A DNA stretch of 64,000 nt, from NCBI GenBank assembly GCA_900552455.1, contig URZX01000001.1:1-64000 (forward strand), in the 5' to 3' direction. Of the stretch, positions 23,059 through 31,798 are shown piece after piece. Under the pieces are notes generated by a model. It was not told where the DNA came from, ran no database searches, and was given only the letters and a program-made list of their open reading frames with translations. The position numbers were made by a program, and so were the translations under genes. Origin of the DNA: an uncultured Peptococcaceae bacterium. GTDB taxonomy: Bacteria; Bacillota; Peptococcia; Peptococcales; Peptococcaceae. Every line of letters begins with the position of its first letter. Positions within the stretch are counted from its first letter, which is position 1.

Positions 23059-23751
23059 ATGACCACAGTTGTACAGACTAAAAACCTCACAAAAACATAC
23101 GCCATGGGTGAGATGCAGGTTCAGGCTCTCGACGGTGTTGATTTTTCTGTCTCAGAAAGCGAATTTGTTGCTATTATCGGTAAATCGGGCAGTGGCAAAT
23201 CGACGCTCCTGCATATGCTTGGCGGTCTGGATGTCCCTACAAGCGGCAGCGTGGTTGTCGACGGCAACGACCTTACCACGTTGGACCGTACCCAACTGGC
23301 GCTGTTTCGTCGTCGTCGCGTCGGCTTCATCTTTCAGCAATACAACCTCATCCCCGATCTCGATGTCTGGGACAATATCATCTTTCCGCTCGCATTGGAT
23401 GGCGTGGCCATCGATACCGAGTTCATTAATGAACTGCTCACAGCACTGCATATTGCCGACAAGCGTGACCGTATGCCGTCGCAGCTTTCCGGCGGTGAGC
23501 AGCAGCGTGTGGCGATTGCGCGCGCGCTGGCGATGCGTCCGGCGCTGATACTGGCAGATGAGCCGACGGGCAATCTCGACACGACTACGAGCCACGAGGT
23601 TATGGGCCTGATGCGGACGCTTGCTGCCAAGCTCGGTCAGACGCTCATCGTCGTCACCCACGACATCGATATCGCCCAGCTCGCTGATCGTATTGTCGAG
23701 ATGCGTGATGGCCGCATTGTGAAAGGAGGCGGCCCCAATGCTTGCGAATAA
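23059..23751 (+). CDS. ABC transporter ATP-binding protein (MacB/BceA type)
   Basis: This 230-residue ATPase has Walker [12 protein letters not shown] (about residues 38-48), Q-loop FQQYNL, signature [15 protein letters not shown], Walker [13 protein letters not shown] and the H-loop VVTHD. It belongs to the LolD/MacB/BceA subfamily that partners FtsX-like permeases, which export or detach lipids and antimicrobial peptides rather than importing. It overlaps the permease gene by 14 bases. A 104-base gap after the kinase gene leaves room for a separate regulated promoter, but I found no clear one. Confidence 0.93.
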   Translation: MTTVVQTKNLTKTYAMGEMQVQALDGVDFSVSESEFVAIIGKSGSGKSTLLHMLGGLDVPTSGSVVVDGNDLTTLDRTQLALFRRRRVGFIFQQYNLIPDLDVWDNIIFPLALDGVAIDTEFINELLTALHIADKRDRMPSQLSGGEQQRVAIARALAMRPALILADEPTGNLDTTTSHEVMGLMRTLAAKLGQTLIVVTHDIDIAQLADRIVEMRDGRIVKGGGPNACE

Positions 23752-26203
23752 CAATCGTGCGATCCTGCGACGACTGGCGCGCAACGAACTGCGCCGCGAA
23801 TGGAAGCGGACGGCGGTGCTTTTTATGGCGATCGTGGTGGCGACGGTGCTGCTTTTTGGCGTGTTGACGACGGGCGTGAGTTATCTTTCACTGGCACGTC
23901 TGCAGGACACGCGTCTCTATGGCGGCGAGGATGATATCTCCGTCGCGAATGGTTTTACGGACGAACAGTATCAGCAGCTTGTCACGGATGCGCGTGTTGA
24001 GAGCGTGGGGCAGCAGGCATACGCTGGTTTCGTTCAGAGCACCGAGGCTGACGATACGGTAAGTGTGGGCCTGGTATGGGATGATGAAGTTCTCTGGAAT
24101 GTACAGCGCGCTGCGGTTATTACCGCTCAGGAAGGGCGGTATCCCGAAGCGGCGAATGAGGTTATGGCGCACCGCGATGCGCTGGCTGCCTGTGGTTTGG
24201 CGTCGCTCGGTGTTGGCGACCATTTTACCGCGACGGTGGAGACAAATGCAGGCGTGCAGACGTTGGATTTCGTCATCAGCGGACTCTGGGAAGGATATGG
24301 CGACACGTCGCCGCTCTATGTATCCCGGGCGTTTCTGGCGCGTTCTGGCTATGCGCTCGAAGAGAGCGGCATTCTCAGTATTAAACTGGTGCGCGATTAT
24401 GTGCTGCCAACGACGATTGACGACATTGAAGCCGGACTTGCGCTAAGCGGGCAGCAGGTTTTTCAATCGTCCAGCTACATCGATCAGTCCTGGAAGATTT
24501 TGCTGGGGCTCATCGGTTTGAGCGCGGTGATCGTTTTAAGTGCCTACTTGCTCGTTTACAACATTCTCTATATTTCTGCTGCGAAAAAGAGCCGATACTA
24601 TGGTCTGCTGCAGATTCTCGGCATGACGCCACTGCAGGTGGCGCAGCTTGTACGGCGGCAGATGCTGGGGCTGGCTTTTGTTGCTGTGCTTTTCGGGACG
24701 GTGCTTGGTGCGTTGAGCAGTCTGGTGCTGGTGCCACGTTTGATGAATGCGCTCGGCATTACTGAAACGCTGATTACTGTGCATTTTCACCCGCTCGTGC
24801 TTGTGCTGACACTGGTGGCTGTCAGCGCTGCAGTTTTCGCGGGACTGCGCACACCGCTGAGAATGGCCCACAAGGGTACACCACTGGACGCGTTGAAAGC
24901 CCGTCCTCAGACGGCACACCGCGCGGCATTGGGCCGTGGACGCTGTCTGTCCTGGCGTCTGGCGCTGGCAGAACTTGGCCGCGATCGCAGGAAAACTGCC
25001 ATTGTGCTGGTATCCCTTGCCCTCAGCCTGTCTGTTTTTCTCTGCCTGACAACGCTCATCTCCAGTCAGAGCGAGCGCACTGTGGCCCCCCTCTACGATA
25101 ACGCCGACCTCCTCATTCGTAACGACAGCGAAACTTCCGAGGACATGCGCTCCTGGCAGTCGATTCTCGAAGGACTGGCTGAGGAGATTGCCGCTGTAGA
25201 CGGTGTAGCGGCAGTGGAAACAGTGACGGGCGTGCCCTTTACGCTGGCTGACGAAGCCTTTGCCGAAGACTGGCTGACGGCCTACAGCGCCACCCGCCCC
25301 TATCTCGATCAGGCAGAGGTGCTGAGCGCATTTCAAAGTGACCCTTCGCGCTACTACGGCATGCTCAAGGGTATCGATGCGCAGGCTTTTGATGCGCTGA
25401 ACGCTCAACTGTCGACGCCATTGGAGCGGGACGCTTTTTTGAGAGGCGAGGTTTGTGTGCTCGCATACTCTGGTATTGAGGTGCCGGAGGAACGACTGAA
25501 TACGTCTCTGGCCATTCGCGTGGGGAACGAAACCATCAATGTGCGGCCAGCGACAGTGAGCAATGAGGGCTACTACGCCGCTTCGCAGAACATTGGGCCG
25601 ACGCTCATCGTCAGCAAGGACTGGCTTGACACCCTTGAAGCGACGCCGCTCACTCTCAGCATGCTCGTGCGCTACGACACGCCTTATGACGCGATTACCG
25701 AGGAACGGGTGATGGCCCTCGTGAACGCGCGGCCAGGTTTGGCGGATATTTACAATGAATCCCTGCTCGCCAATCAGGTGGCTATTCAGGCGACCGAAGG
25801 TGATCTCAATGAAACCGGCGCGGCGATTGCGCTGCTCCTGCTCGTTGTCGGCATGCTCAACTATGTGAATACAATGGCTGCAAGCATTCAGAACCGGCGG
25901 TTGTCTTTATCGATCATGGAAAGTCTGGGCATGACGCCGCGGCAGATTCATCGTCAGCTTGTCTGCGAAGGGCTGCTGATCGCCTTCGGTGTACTCATTC
26001 TTACAGCGAGTTTCGGGCTGGGGCTGACGTTCCTCAGTTTTCAGGCCATGAATCACATGGATGTGCCATTTGTTGTGCCGCTTTTGCCAGTGCTCGGTGC
26101 CACACTTTTAATGGTGTTGCTCTGTGCGTGCGTGCCGCTGGTCTGTCATCATCGGCTTGGTGACGGAGACACCCTCATCGAACGGCTGCGCATGAGCGAA
26201 TAA
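23738..26203 (+). CDS. FtsX-type ABC permease, two-repeat form
   Basis: This 821-residue membrane protein has two FtsX modules. The first has a membrane segment at about 27-48, a large extracytoplasmic domain, then three segments between about 255 and 385. The second has a segment near 425-445, another large outer domain, and three segments between about 690 and 810 (AIALLLLVVGMLNYVNTMAASI and VLGATLLMVLLCACVPLVCH are clear). Together with the ATPase it should form a mechanotransmission-type transporter. With the adjacent two-component pair it likely resists or senses a membrane-active peptide. The substrate is unknown. Confidence 0.88.
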   Translation: MLANNNRAILRRLARNELRREWKRTAVLFMAIVVATVLLFGVLTTGVSYLSLARLQDTRLYGGEDDISVANGFTDEQYQQLVTDARVESVGQQAYAGFVQSTEADDTVSVGLVWDDEVLWNVQRAAVITAQEGRYPEAANEVMAHRDALAACGLASLGVGDHFTATVETNAGVQTLDFVISGLWEGYGDTSPLYVSRAFLARSGYALEESGILSIKLVRDYVLPTTIDDIEAGLALSGQQVFQSSSYIDQSWKILLGLIGLSAVIVLSAYLLVYNILYISAAKKSRYYGLLQILGMTPLQVAQLVRRQMLGLAFVAVLFGTVLGALSSLVLVPRLMNALGITETLITVHFHPLVLVLTLVAVSAAVFAGLRTPLRMAHKGTPLDALKARPQTAHRAALGRGRCLSWRLALAELGRDRRKTAIVLVSLALSLSVFLCLTTLISSQSERTVAPLYDNADLLIRNDSETSEDMRSWQSILEGLAEEIAAVDGVAAVETVTGVPFTLADEAFAEDWLTAYSATRPYLDQAEVLSAFQSDPSRYYGMLKGIDAQAFDALNAQLSTPLERDAFLRGEVCVLAYSGIEVPEERLNTSLAIRVGNETINVRPATVSNEGYYAASQNIGPTLIVSKDWLDTLEATPLTLSMLVRYDTPYDAITEERVMALVNARPGLADIYNESLLANQVAIQATEGDLNETGAAIALLLLVVGMLNYVNTMAASIQNRRLSLSIMESLGMTPRQIHRQLVCEGLLIAFGVLILTASFGLGLTFLSFQAMNHMDVPFVVPLLPVLGATLLMVLLCACVPLVCHHRLGDGDTLIERLRMSE

Positions 26204-26225
26204 GCGAAGTGCCTTCGCTGGGGAG

Positions 26226-26291
26226 CTCTGGGCAAGTTGGCCGATGGCCTTTGTAGCCCTCTGGGCAAGTTGGTTGATGGCTTTTGTAGCC
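26226..26291. repeat. Two-unit 33-bp tandem repeat downstream of the permease
   Basis: Units at 26226-26258 and 26259-26291 share CTCTGGGCAAGTTGG, then CGATGGCCTTTGTAGCC or TGATGGCTTTTGTAGCC. They lie between the permease stop and its terminator. A small GCGAAG/CTTCGC hairpin precedes them. Confidence 0.85.
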
Positions 26292-26324
26292 TGCTCGTTT
26301 TTGTCGGGCAGGCACTTATTTTTC
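26289..26324 (+). terminator. Intrinsic terminator after the permease
   Basis: GCCTGC and GCAGGC pair around CTCGTTTTTGTCGG and are followed by ACTTATTTTT. Confidence 0.7.
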
Positions 26325-26386
26325 CGATTTTTTGTGGCGGTGAGGTGGCGGGTTTGGTAAGATGAGAGCAGAAAGGGGGCGGTGTG

Positions 26387-26854
26387 ATGAAACGCTTCAT
26401 TAAATGTATGTTGCTGCTGACGCTGGTTCTTGGGCTCGCTGGCTGCAGTGGTGATGGAACGCTGGAGAATGGGCCGGAGGTGACGTACGAAATGGCGGAG
26501 CCGTGCTTGCTCGATGGCGAGCGGCAGGAGATCTTGCGGGTGCCGGTGGAGGTGGATTGCAAGGCGATGCTGCACTACACCTACACGACGGGGGATGCTG
26601 ACGGTGCGGTGCTCTGGCTGGAAAACGATGGCGAGACGCTTTTGATGGACGAGCTGGCGGCGGCGACGGACGAAAGCTATGAAACGAATTGGCAGGTGGG
26701 GCAGATCACGCTGCGCGCTGGCGACAATGTGTTCTCTCTTTCGGCGCCGACGGGCGAACCGGTTTCCTGCCAGATGACGCTTTCGCTGGACGAATTTGAT
26801 GAGGACAGTCTTCTCACGGAACAAATGGATCCTGCTGTGTTGAATGTTGATTGA
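26387..26854 (+). CDS. Predicted lipoprotein, function unknown
   Basis: This 155-residue protein has a basic start, a hydrophobic stretch and the lipobox LAGC with Cys20, so it should be lipid-anchored on the outer face of the membrane. The mature part is acidic and rich in beta-prone segments. I do not recognise a family. The ATG at 26387 follows AAAGGGGG at normal distance; a GTG directly before it is the alternative. The macro-domain gene starts 13 bases after its stop, so the two are probably co-transcribed, though the compartments differ. Confidence 0.75.
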   Translation: MKRFIKCMLLLTLVLGLAGCSGDGTLENGPEVTYEMAEPCLLDGERQEILRVPVEVDCKAMLHYTYTTGDADGAVLWLENDGETLLMDELAAATDESYETNWQVGQITLRAGDNVFSLSAPTGEPVSCQMTLSLDEFDEDSLLTEQMDPAVLNVD

Positions 26855-26867
26855 AAGGATGATTTTT

Positions 26868-27377
26868 ATGGCATTACAGTTGAAGCAGGCGGATATCACG
26901 CGACTTGCTGTGGATGCGATCGTGAACGCGGCGAAAAATTCGCTGCTTGGCGGCGGTGGTGTGGACGGGGCGATCCATCGCGCAGCTGGGCCAAAACTCT
27001 TGGCAGAATGCCGCACGCTCGGTGGCTGCGCGACGGGCGAGGCGAAGCTCACTGGCGGCTACGATCTGCCGGCGCGCTATGTGATCCACACGGTTGGGCC
27101 GATCTGGCAGGGCGGCGATCACGGTGAGCCGGCGCTTCTGGCGAGCTGCTATCGTCGGTCGTTCGCGCTTGCGGCAGAGCGTGGCTGCAAAAGTCTGGCG
27201 TTTCCGCTGATCTCTTCCGGCGTCTACGGCTATCCCTTCGCGGAAGCGCTGCGCATTGCGGTGGAAACGATCCAGACGGCGCTCGCTGAGCAGGAGATGG
27301 ATGTGACGCTCTGCCTCTTTGGCGAGGGCGCGTGGCGAGAAGCGAAAGAATTGTACCCGGCGCTCTGCGCAGAATAA
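26868..27377 (+). CDS. Macro-domain ADP-ribose hydrolase
   Basis: This 169-residue single macro domain has [26 protein letters not shown] at about 15-40 (the Asn and Gly loop that bind ADP-ribose), [15 protein letters not shown] and ISSGVYGYP. It matches the O-acetyl-ADP-ribose deacetylase group (YmdB-like), which removes acetyl or ADP-ribose from small molecules or proteins in the cytoplasm. The start at 26868 follows AAAGGA. No NAD-consuming transferase or sirtuin gene is adjacent. Confidence 0.92.
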   Translation: MALQLKQADITRLAVDAIVNAAKNSLLGGGGVDGAIHRAAGPKLLAECRTLGGCATGEAKLTGGYDLPARYVIHTVGPIWQGGDHGEPALLASCYRRSFALAAERGCKSLAFPLISSGVYGYPFAEALRIAVETIQTALAEQEMDVTLCLFGEGAWREAKELYPALCAE

Positions 27378-27380
27378 AAT

Positions 27381-27425
27381 AACGGCGGGCATCGCGCAGA
27401 ATTGTGCGGTGCTCGCCGTTTTTTG
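27381..27425. terminator. Terminator between the macro-domain gene and the phosphoesterase
   Basis: AACGGCG and CGCCGTT are the outer arms with an inner CGCA/TGCG stem, followed by TTTT. The leading AAAATAA makes it usable from the minus strand as well. Confidence 0.85.
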
Positions 27426-27426
27426 T

Positions 27427-28281
27427 TCAGATGTCCATGACGTACATGGTGTCGAGGATTTCCTGATAGAGAGAGGTTTTGTTTTTCCATTTGAAATTGT
27501 GGCCGAGGGAGACGTTGACGTAGCGGACGCCGCCGGCTTCCATTTCCATGCGGATGTGGGAGTGGGCGCAGATGCAGAGGTCGACGTTGTATTTTTCATA
27601 AAGCTCTGCATAGTATTTGCTGCCCATGAAGGCGATGGTGGTGCTCCAGATGTGGCTCTGTTTGTAGAGCTCGGGCCGAGGCAGCATGTGGATGACGGAA
27701 CAGATGCGGTAGCGGTCGCCGCCAGGGCGGTTGCGGATGATCTGGAGCTGGCGCTCCATAAATTGCAGGCTCTGGGCGGTGATTTTTTCATTGATGTAGG
27801 GGTTGTTTTCGTCAGTGAGGACATATTTGTATTCGGGACAGCGGCGCAGAAAGCGGCGTTTGGTGGCGGCGCTCATATGATGAAACTTGCGGTGCAGGGA
27901 AAAATCGTACCAGCTTGGGCTGCCGATGATGACCCACTCACCGCACACAATGGGATGCAGGCAGAGGCTGTAGAGCGGATGGCCGAGCATGAGCTCGAGG
28001 TATTCGTCAGCGTCGAAGCAGAGGTCCTCGTTTTCGCGGCGCTTTTTGCGCCCGGCTGTGCAGTAGAGCTCGTGGTTGCCGGGAATTTCGAGGATCTGTG
28101 TGGAGACGCGCTGAGAAAGATCGTTATAGAAATCGAGCGACCCGAAGGCGCCGGTGGTGGTGTCGCCGCAGAAAACGATGGTGTCGAGGGCCTCGTCTTC
28201 GCAGACGCGAGTGAATTCGGCGAGAAAATCGTGGTGGGTGTTGTAGTCCATATGCAGGTCGCCAATGAAACCAATTTTCAT
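27427..28281 (-). CDS. Calcineurin-like metallophosphoesterase
   Basis: This 284-residue protein has the metallophosphoesterase motif set: GDLHMDY (residues 7-13), FCGDTT near 39, GNHELY near 68, then a histidine in SVIHMLPRPE and AHSHIRME replacing the usual GHTH. These residues bind two metals for phosphate-ester hydrolysis. The substrate (nucleotide, lipid or protein) is not evident. It is alone on the minus strand between convergent and divergent plus-strand genes, with GGAGATGAGAAC before the start. Confidence 0.88.
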   Translation of the reverse strand: MKIGFIGDLHMDYNTHHDFLAEFTRVCEDEALDTIVFCGDTTTGAFGSLDFYNDLSQRVSTQILEIPGNHELYCTAGRKKRRENEDLCFDADEYLELMLGHPLYSLCLHPIVCGEWVIIGSPSWYDFSLHRKFHHMSAATKRRFLRRCPEYKYVLTDENNPYINEKITAQSLQFMERQLQIIRNRPGGDRYRICSVIHMLPRPELYKQSHIWSTTIAFMGSKYYAELYEKYNVDLCICAHSHIRMEMEAGGVRYVNVSLGHNFKWKNKTSLYQEILDTMYVMDI

Positions 28282-28397
28282 GTTCTCATCTCCTTGGCTT
28301 TAGGGTAACACCCAGAAATATCTCTGTCAATAATTGATAGGATTGTCGGTTTGTGATAGAATGATATCAGAAAATTCAAACCCGAGGAGGTGTTTTC

Positions 28398-28718
28398 ATG
28401 GCTCGACGTTCTTATAACAAGCTGGTGCGTGACAAGGTGCCGACTGCGATCGTGCAGGGTGGCGACGAAGCGATCACATCGGTGCTTGAAGATAAGGAAG
28501 AGATTCTCTTCGCCCTGGACGAAAAGCTGGACGAGGAGGTCTGCGATTATCAGGTGACGAAGGAAATGGCAGAGCTCGCGGATGTGCTGGAGGTGATCCA
28601 CGCGATCGCGGAGGCCAACGGCATCACGTTCGAGGAGCTGGACCAGATCCGTCTGCACAAGCGTGAGACGCGCGGCGGTTTTACGAAGATGATCCTGCTC
28701 GAAGAAATCATCGAATAG
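28398..28718 (+). CDS. MazG-like / YNKLVRDKIP-family pyrophosphohydrolase
   Basis: This 106-residue all-alpha protein starts with SYNKLVRDKVPTAI and has the acidic helix pair DEKLDEEVCDYQVTKE and EMAELADVLEVIHAIAE, which would bind Mg2+ for cleavage of nucleoside triphosphates or phosphoribosyl-ATP-like substrates. It is commonly annotated as a phosphoribosyl-ATP pyrophosphohydrolase-like or nucleotide-pool sanitising protein. It is not in a histidine operon. GAGGAGGTG precedes the start. Confidence 0.82.
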   Translation: MARRSYNKLVRDKVPTAIVQGGDEAITSVLEDKEEILFALDEKLDEEVCDYQVTKEMAELADVLEVIHAIAEANGITFEELDQIRLHKRETRGGFTKMILLEEIIE

Positions 28719-28732
28719 CTTCGCTTCGCTCG

Positions 28733-28797
28733 CAGTGAGGAGTGAGGAGTGAGCCGCTTCGCGGAAAAACTCGTTCCACTCGTTTTCAGTGAGGAGT
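28733..28797. repeat. Interspersed repeat element, copy 1
   Basis: The layout is GTGAGGAGTGAGGAGTGAG, the hairpin CCGCTTCGCGG, an ACTCG...ACTCG middle, then GTGAGGAG again. The element at 38549-38612 has the same layout with GTAGGAGG in place of GTGAGGAG. Both sit directly after a gene and before its terminator. Confidence 0.6.
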
Positions 28798-28820
28798 TAT
28801 TTATGTTGGCAGAAACCTTT

Positions 28821-28875
28821 CTGCTTCGTTTCATCAGATGGGAATAAAAATCTGATGGAACGGAGCAGTTTTTTT
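28821..28875 (+). terminator. Intrinsic terminator before the racemase
   Basis: CTGCTTCGTTTCATCAGAT and ATCTGATGGAACGGAGCAG form a long stem with two mismatches, followed by seven T. Confidence 0.9.
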
Positions 28876-28982
28876 ACGCCGCTAAAAAACGCGAGCGCTT
28901 GTAAATCTCCCGCCTGAAAATGGTTTTCTTTTAAGAATTGATTAAGACTGCTGTCCTATACTGTGTTTGCCTGTGGGGCGAC

Positions 28983-29012
28983 TTGTGTTTGACGGCGCAG
29001 TTAGGGTATAAT
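28983..29012 (+). promoter_or_regulatory. Promoter of the racemase gene
   Basis: TTGTGT is followed after 18 bases by TATAAT, 60 bases before the start codon. Between 28876 and 28982 I see nothing else. Confidence 0.7.
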
Positions 29013-29072
29013 AAAAAAACGCATGCAAACATATCTGCAAGTGTGCACATCAATCAAAGGAGTTGACGCCCC

Positions 29073-29795
29073 ATGAAACAGGCAGTAGGGGTCATCGGCG
29101 GTGTAGGTCCGATGGCGACGGTTTATTATATGCAGCGCGTGATCGAGATGACGAAGGCAGGCTGCGATCAGGAGCACATCAACATGCTCGTGTTCAACGA
29201 TTGCGACATTCCAGATCGCACGGCGTTCATCACGGAAAAATCTCCGGACAATCCGCTGCCGGGCATGGTGGAAGATGCCAAGCGCCTGGAAGCGGCAGGC
29301 TGCGAATTTGTCGTGATCCCGTGCAACACGGCGCATTATTTTTACGACGAGCTCGAGCAGGCGGTGGAGATCCCTGTGGTCAACATCGTCGAGGAAACGA
29401 TCCGCTACGCAAAAGCGCGCGTGCAGGATCTTTCCTGCGTGGGCATTATGGCGACGACGGGAACGATCGTCACCGGCACGTATCAGAAATACGCTGAGCG
29501 CGCTGGGCTGTCGTTTGCTGTGCCGGATGAGAACGAGCAGAATCTGCTGATGCAGATCATCTACGATGGTGTGAAGGCTGGCAAGCCGGTGCCGCGCGCG
29601 GATTTTGACCGCGTGGCCAACCACCTCCGCGCCAAGGGTGCGCAGTGTCTGATCCTCGGCTGCACGGAGCTCTCGGTGCTGAAGCGCGATCTGCCGATCA
29701 ACGACCCCGATGTGCTCGATTCCATTGATGTGCTCGCATCGGAAACGGTGCGACGCAGCGGAAAACCGTTTACTGACGAATGTTTGTTATGTTAA
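29073..29795 (+). CDS. Aspartate/glutamate racemase family protein
   Basis: This 240-residue cofactor-independent racemase has the two catalytic cysteines in VIPCNTAHYF (about 85) and LILGCTELSVL (about 198), each in the usual Cys-x-Thr context, with the GVIGGVGPMAT N terminus of the RacD group. It interconverts L- and D-aspartate, or a related amino acid. A separate essential glutamate racemase (MurI) would be expected elsewhere. The FAD-dependent lipoprotein gene starts 11 bases after its stop with a good ribosome site, so the two likely form an operon. Confidence 0.88.
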   Translation: MKQAVGVIGGVGPMATVYYMQRVIEMTKAGCDQEHINMLVFNDCDIPDRTAFITEKSPDNPLPGMVEDAKRLEAAGCEFVVIPCNTAHYFYDELEQAVEIPVVNIVEETIRYAKARVQDLSCVGIMATTGTIVTGTYQKYAERAGLSFAVPDENEQNLLMQIIYDGVKAGKPVPRADFDRVANHLRAKGAQCLILGCTELSVLKRDLPINDPDVLDSIDVLASETVRRSGKPFTDECLLC

Positions 29796-29806
29796 AGGAG
29801 TTATCT

Positions 29807-31777
29807 ATGAAGAAAAAATTCTCTGCACTCGTCGCGATGCTCCTCATTGTGACGATGCTTTTCTCAGGCTGTAGCGGCGGCGATACGACGACCGCTGAGC
29901 CAGAGTCGCTACCGACCTTCACCAACGAAGGCACGGCAGACAGCGACTACGACGTGATCGTTGTCGGCAGCGATCCGGAAGGGATCGCTGCAGCGCTTTC
30001 GGCAGCGCGCAACGGCATGAAAACCCTGCTGCTCTCCAAAGACAGCACCCCTGGCGGGCTCTACACGTTGGGCGCGCTGAACTTCATCGACGTGCCGGAA
30101 ACGCGCGATGGCACGCTGCTCGTTGGCGGCATCTACGAGGAATTTGTGAACGCCGTCGGCGGCAGCGGATTTGACATCGTCAACGCTGCAAATGTGTTCA
30201 ACGACATGCTCACTGCCGAGGACAATCTCACCGTGCGCTATGGCGCCAAGTTCCAGGAGCCAGTGATGAACGGCAACACCATCACCGGCGTGACAGTGCT
30301 CGAAGAAGGCGACATGCTCGTCACCTATAACGCGCCATACATCATCGACGCCACCCAGGATGGCGACGTCGCCGCAGCGGCTGGCGCGCCATACACCTAC
30401 GCCGGCGAAGACATCGGCGAGCGCGATCGCGAAATGGGCGTGACGCTCGTCTTCCGCGTCTCTGGCGTGAACTGGGACAGCATGTGCCGCTATCTGACCA
30501 TCAAGCGTGGCATCGGCGAGATCTTCAACAAATCCACCAGCATGGGCGTCAGCGGCAACACAGCCTGGGGCTTCAGCGATGAAGGCTATGCCTATGAACC
30601 ATCCGACGAAGCCATGCGCCTGCGCGGATTCAACATGGCCAAGCAGGACAACGGCGACGTGCTCGTCAACGCGCTGCTCATCTTTGACGTCGATCCGCTC
30701 GACGAAGCCAGCCGCGAGGAAGGCATCGCGCGCGCAAAGGCTGAGCTTGAAAACATCATCCCATATCTGCAGGACGAATTCTGGGGCTTCGGCGACTGCG
30801 AACTCGCCGGCACAGCGGAAGATCTTTATGTGCGCGAAAGCCGCCACATCACCTGCGAATACAATCTGACCATCGACGACGTGCTGGAAAACCGCGATCA
30901 GGATGACCGCATCGCCGTCACCTCCTACCCAGTCGATGTGCAGCCGACCAAGACCCAGACCTACGGCACCGTTGTCGGCTATCCTGACCAGTACGCCGTC
31001 GGCTACAAGAGCCTCGTGCCGCAGGATGTTGACGGACTCCTCGTCGTCGGCCGTGCAGCCGGATACACCTCTCTCGCTGCCGGTTCCGCACGCATCGTGC
31101 CGACAGGCATGGCCTGCGGCGAAGCAGCCGGTGTCGCTGTTGCCGTCGCAAAAGCGCAGAGCGCAACGCCGCGCGATCTCGTGGATGACGACGTCGCCAT
31201 CGCAGAGATCCAGGAAAAACTCACCGCTCAGGGCGCCAAGCTTGACCACACCCAGACCCACGAAGAAGTCATGGATCACTGGGCCTATCCCGGTGTGAAA
31301 GTGCTGCGCAGCCTTGGCGTGCTCGACGGTGGCTACGACAACAACTACTACCTCGACGACACCATCACCATGAACCGCTACCAGAACATGGTCAACAACG
31401 CCGTCAAGAAAGCCGGCTTCGAACTCTCTGAAAAGATCTACGTCAACGAGGAAATCCCAGCGCGCCAGATCATCGGCACCATGGCCCGTGCCGTGATCGA
31501 GCTTGAAGGCGCAGACAAGCTCGCCGACGACAACGATGTCTACATGAACGCCCTCAAAGAGCGCGGCATCATGACCGACGAGCTTGCCGAGTATTTCACC
31601 GACATGGAAGCAGCGCCAAACGCCGGCGCCGTTACCCTGCTCACCGCGCGCTTCTACAGCTATCTGCTCACCCTCGACGGCGCCCAGTCCCTCTCCGCAG
31701 CAGAATGCATCGATCTCACGAGTGACGACAACACCGTCGTCTCCGTGCCAGAGTGGATCGCAGCGAACAACAACTAA
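29807..31777 (+). CDS. FAD-dependent oxidoreductase lipoprotein with SLH-like tail
   Basis: This 656-residue exported protein has lipobox LFSGC (Cys22), a Ser/Thr/Glu-rich linker, and from about 45 a FAD-binding Rossmann fold (DYDVIVVGSDPEGIAAALSAARNG) with GGLYTLGALNFID as in the FAD_oxidored (PF12831) group. The second FAD-contact region GLLVVGRAAGYTSLAAGSARIVPTGMACGEAAG lies near 410-445. The last 170 residues include an S-layer-homology-like repeat (DHWAYPGVKVLRSLGVLDGG, then DDTITMNRYQNMV), though lipid anchoring already holds the protein. The first glycine motif reads GSDPEG rather than GxGxxG. Substrate and electron acceptor are unknown. Confidence 0.83.
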   Translation: MKKKFSALVAMLLIVTMLFSGCSGGDTTTAEPESLPTFTNEGTADSDYDVIVVGSDPEGIAAALSAARNGMKTLLLSKDSTPGGLYTLGALNFIDVPETRDGTLLVGGIYEEFVNAVGGSGFDIVNAANVFNDMLTAEDNLTVRYGAKFQEPVMNGNTITGVTVLEEGDMLVTYNAPYIIDATQDGDVAAAAGAPYTYAGEDIGERDREMGVTLVFRVSGVNWDSMCRYLTIKRGIGEIFNKSTSMGVSGNTAWGFSDEGYAYEPSDEAMRLRGFNMAKQDNGDVLVNALLIFDVDPLDEASREEGIARAKAELENIIPYLQDEFWGFGDCELAGTAEDLYVRESRHITCEYNLTIDDVLENRDQDDRIAVTSYPVDVQPTKTQTYGTVVGYPDQYAVGYKSLVPQDVDGLLVVGRAAGYTSLAAGSARIVPTGMACGEAAGVAVAVAKAQSATPRDLVDDDVAIAEIQEKLTAQGAKLDHTQTHEEVMDHWAYPGVKVLRSLGVLDGGYDNNYYLDDTITMNRYQNMVNNAVKKAGFELSEKIYVNEEIPARQIIGTMARAVIELEGADKLADDNDVYMNALKERGIMTDELAEYFTDMEAAPNAGAVTLLTARFYSYLLTLDGAQSLSAAECIDLTSDDNTVVSVPEWIAANNN

Positions 31778-31798
31778 TCCCCCAGAAAGGAGAACGCC

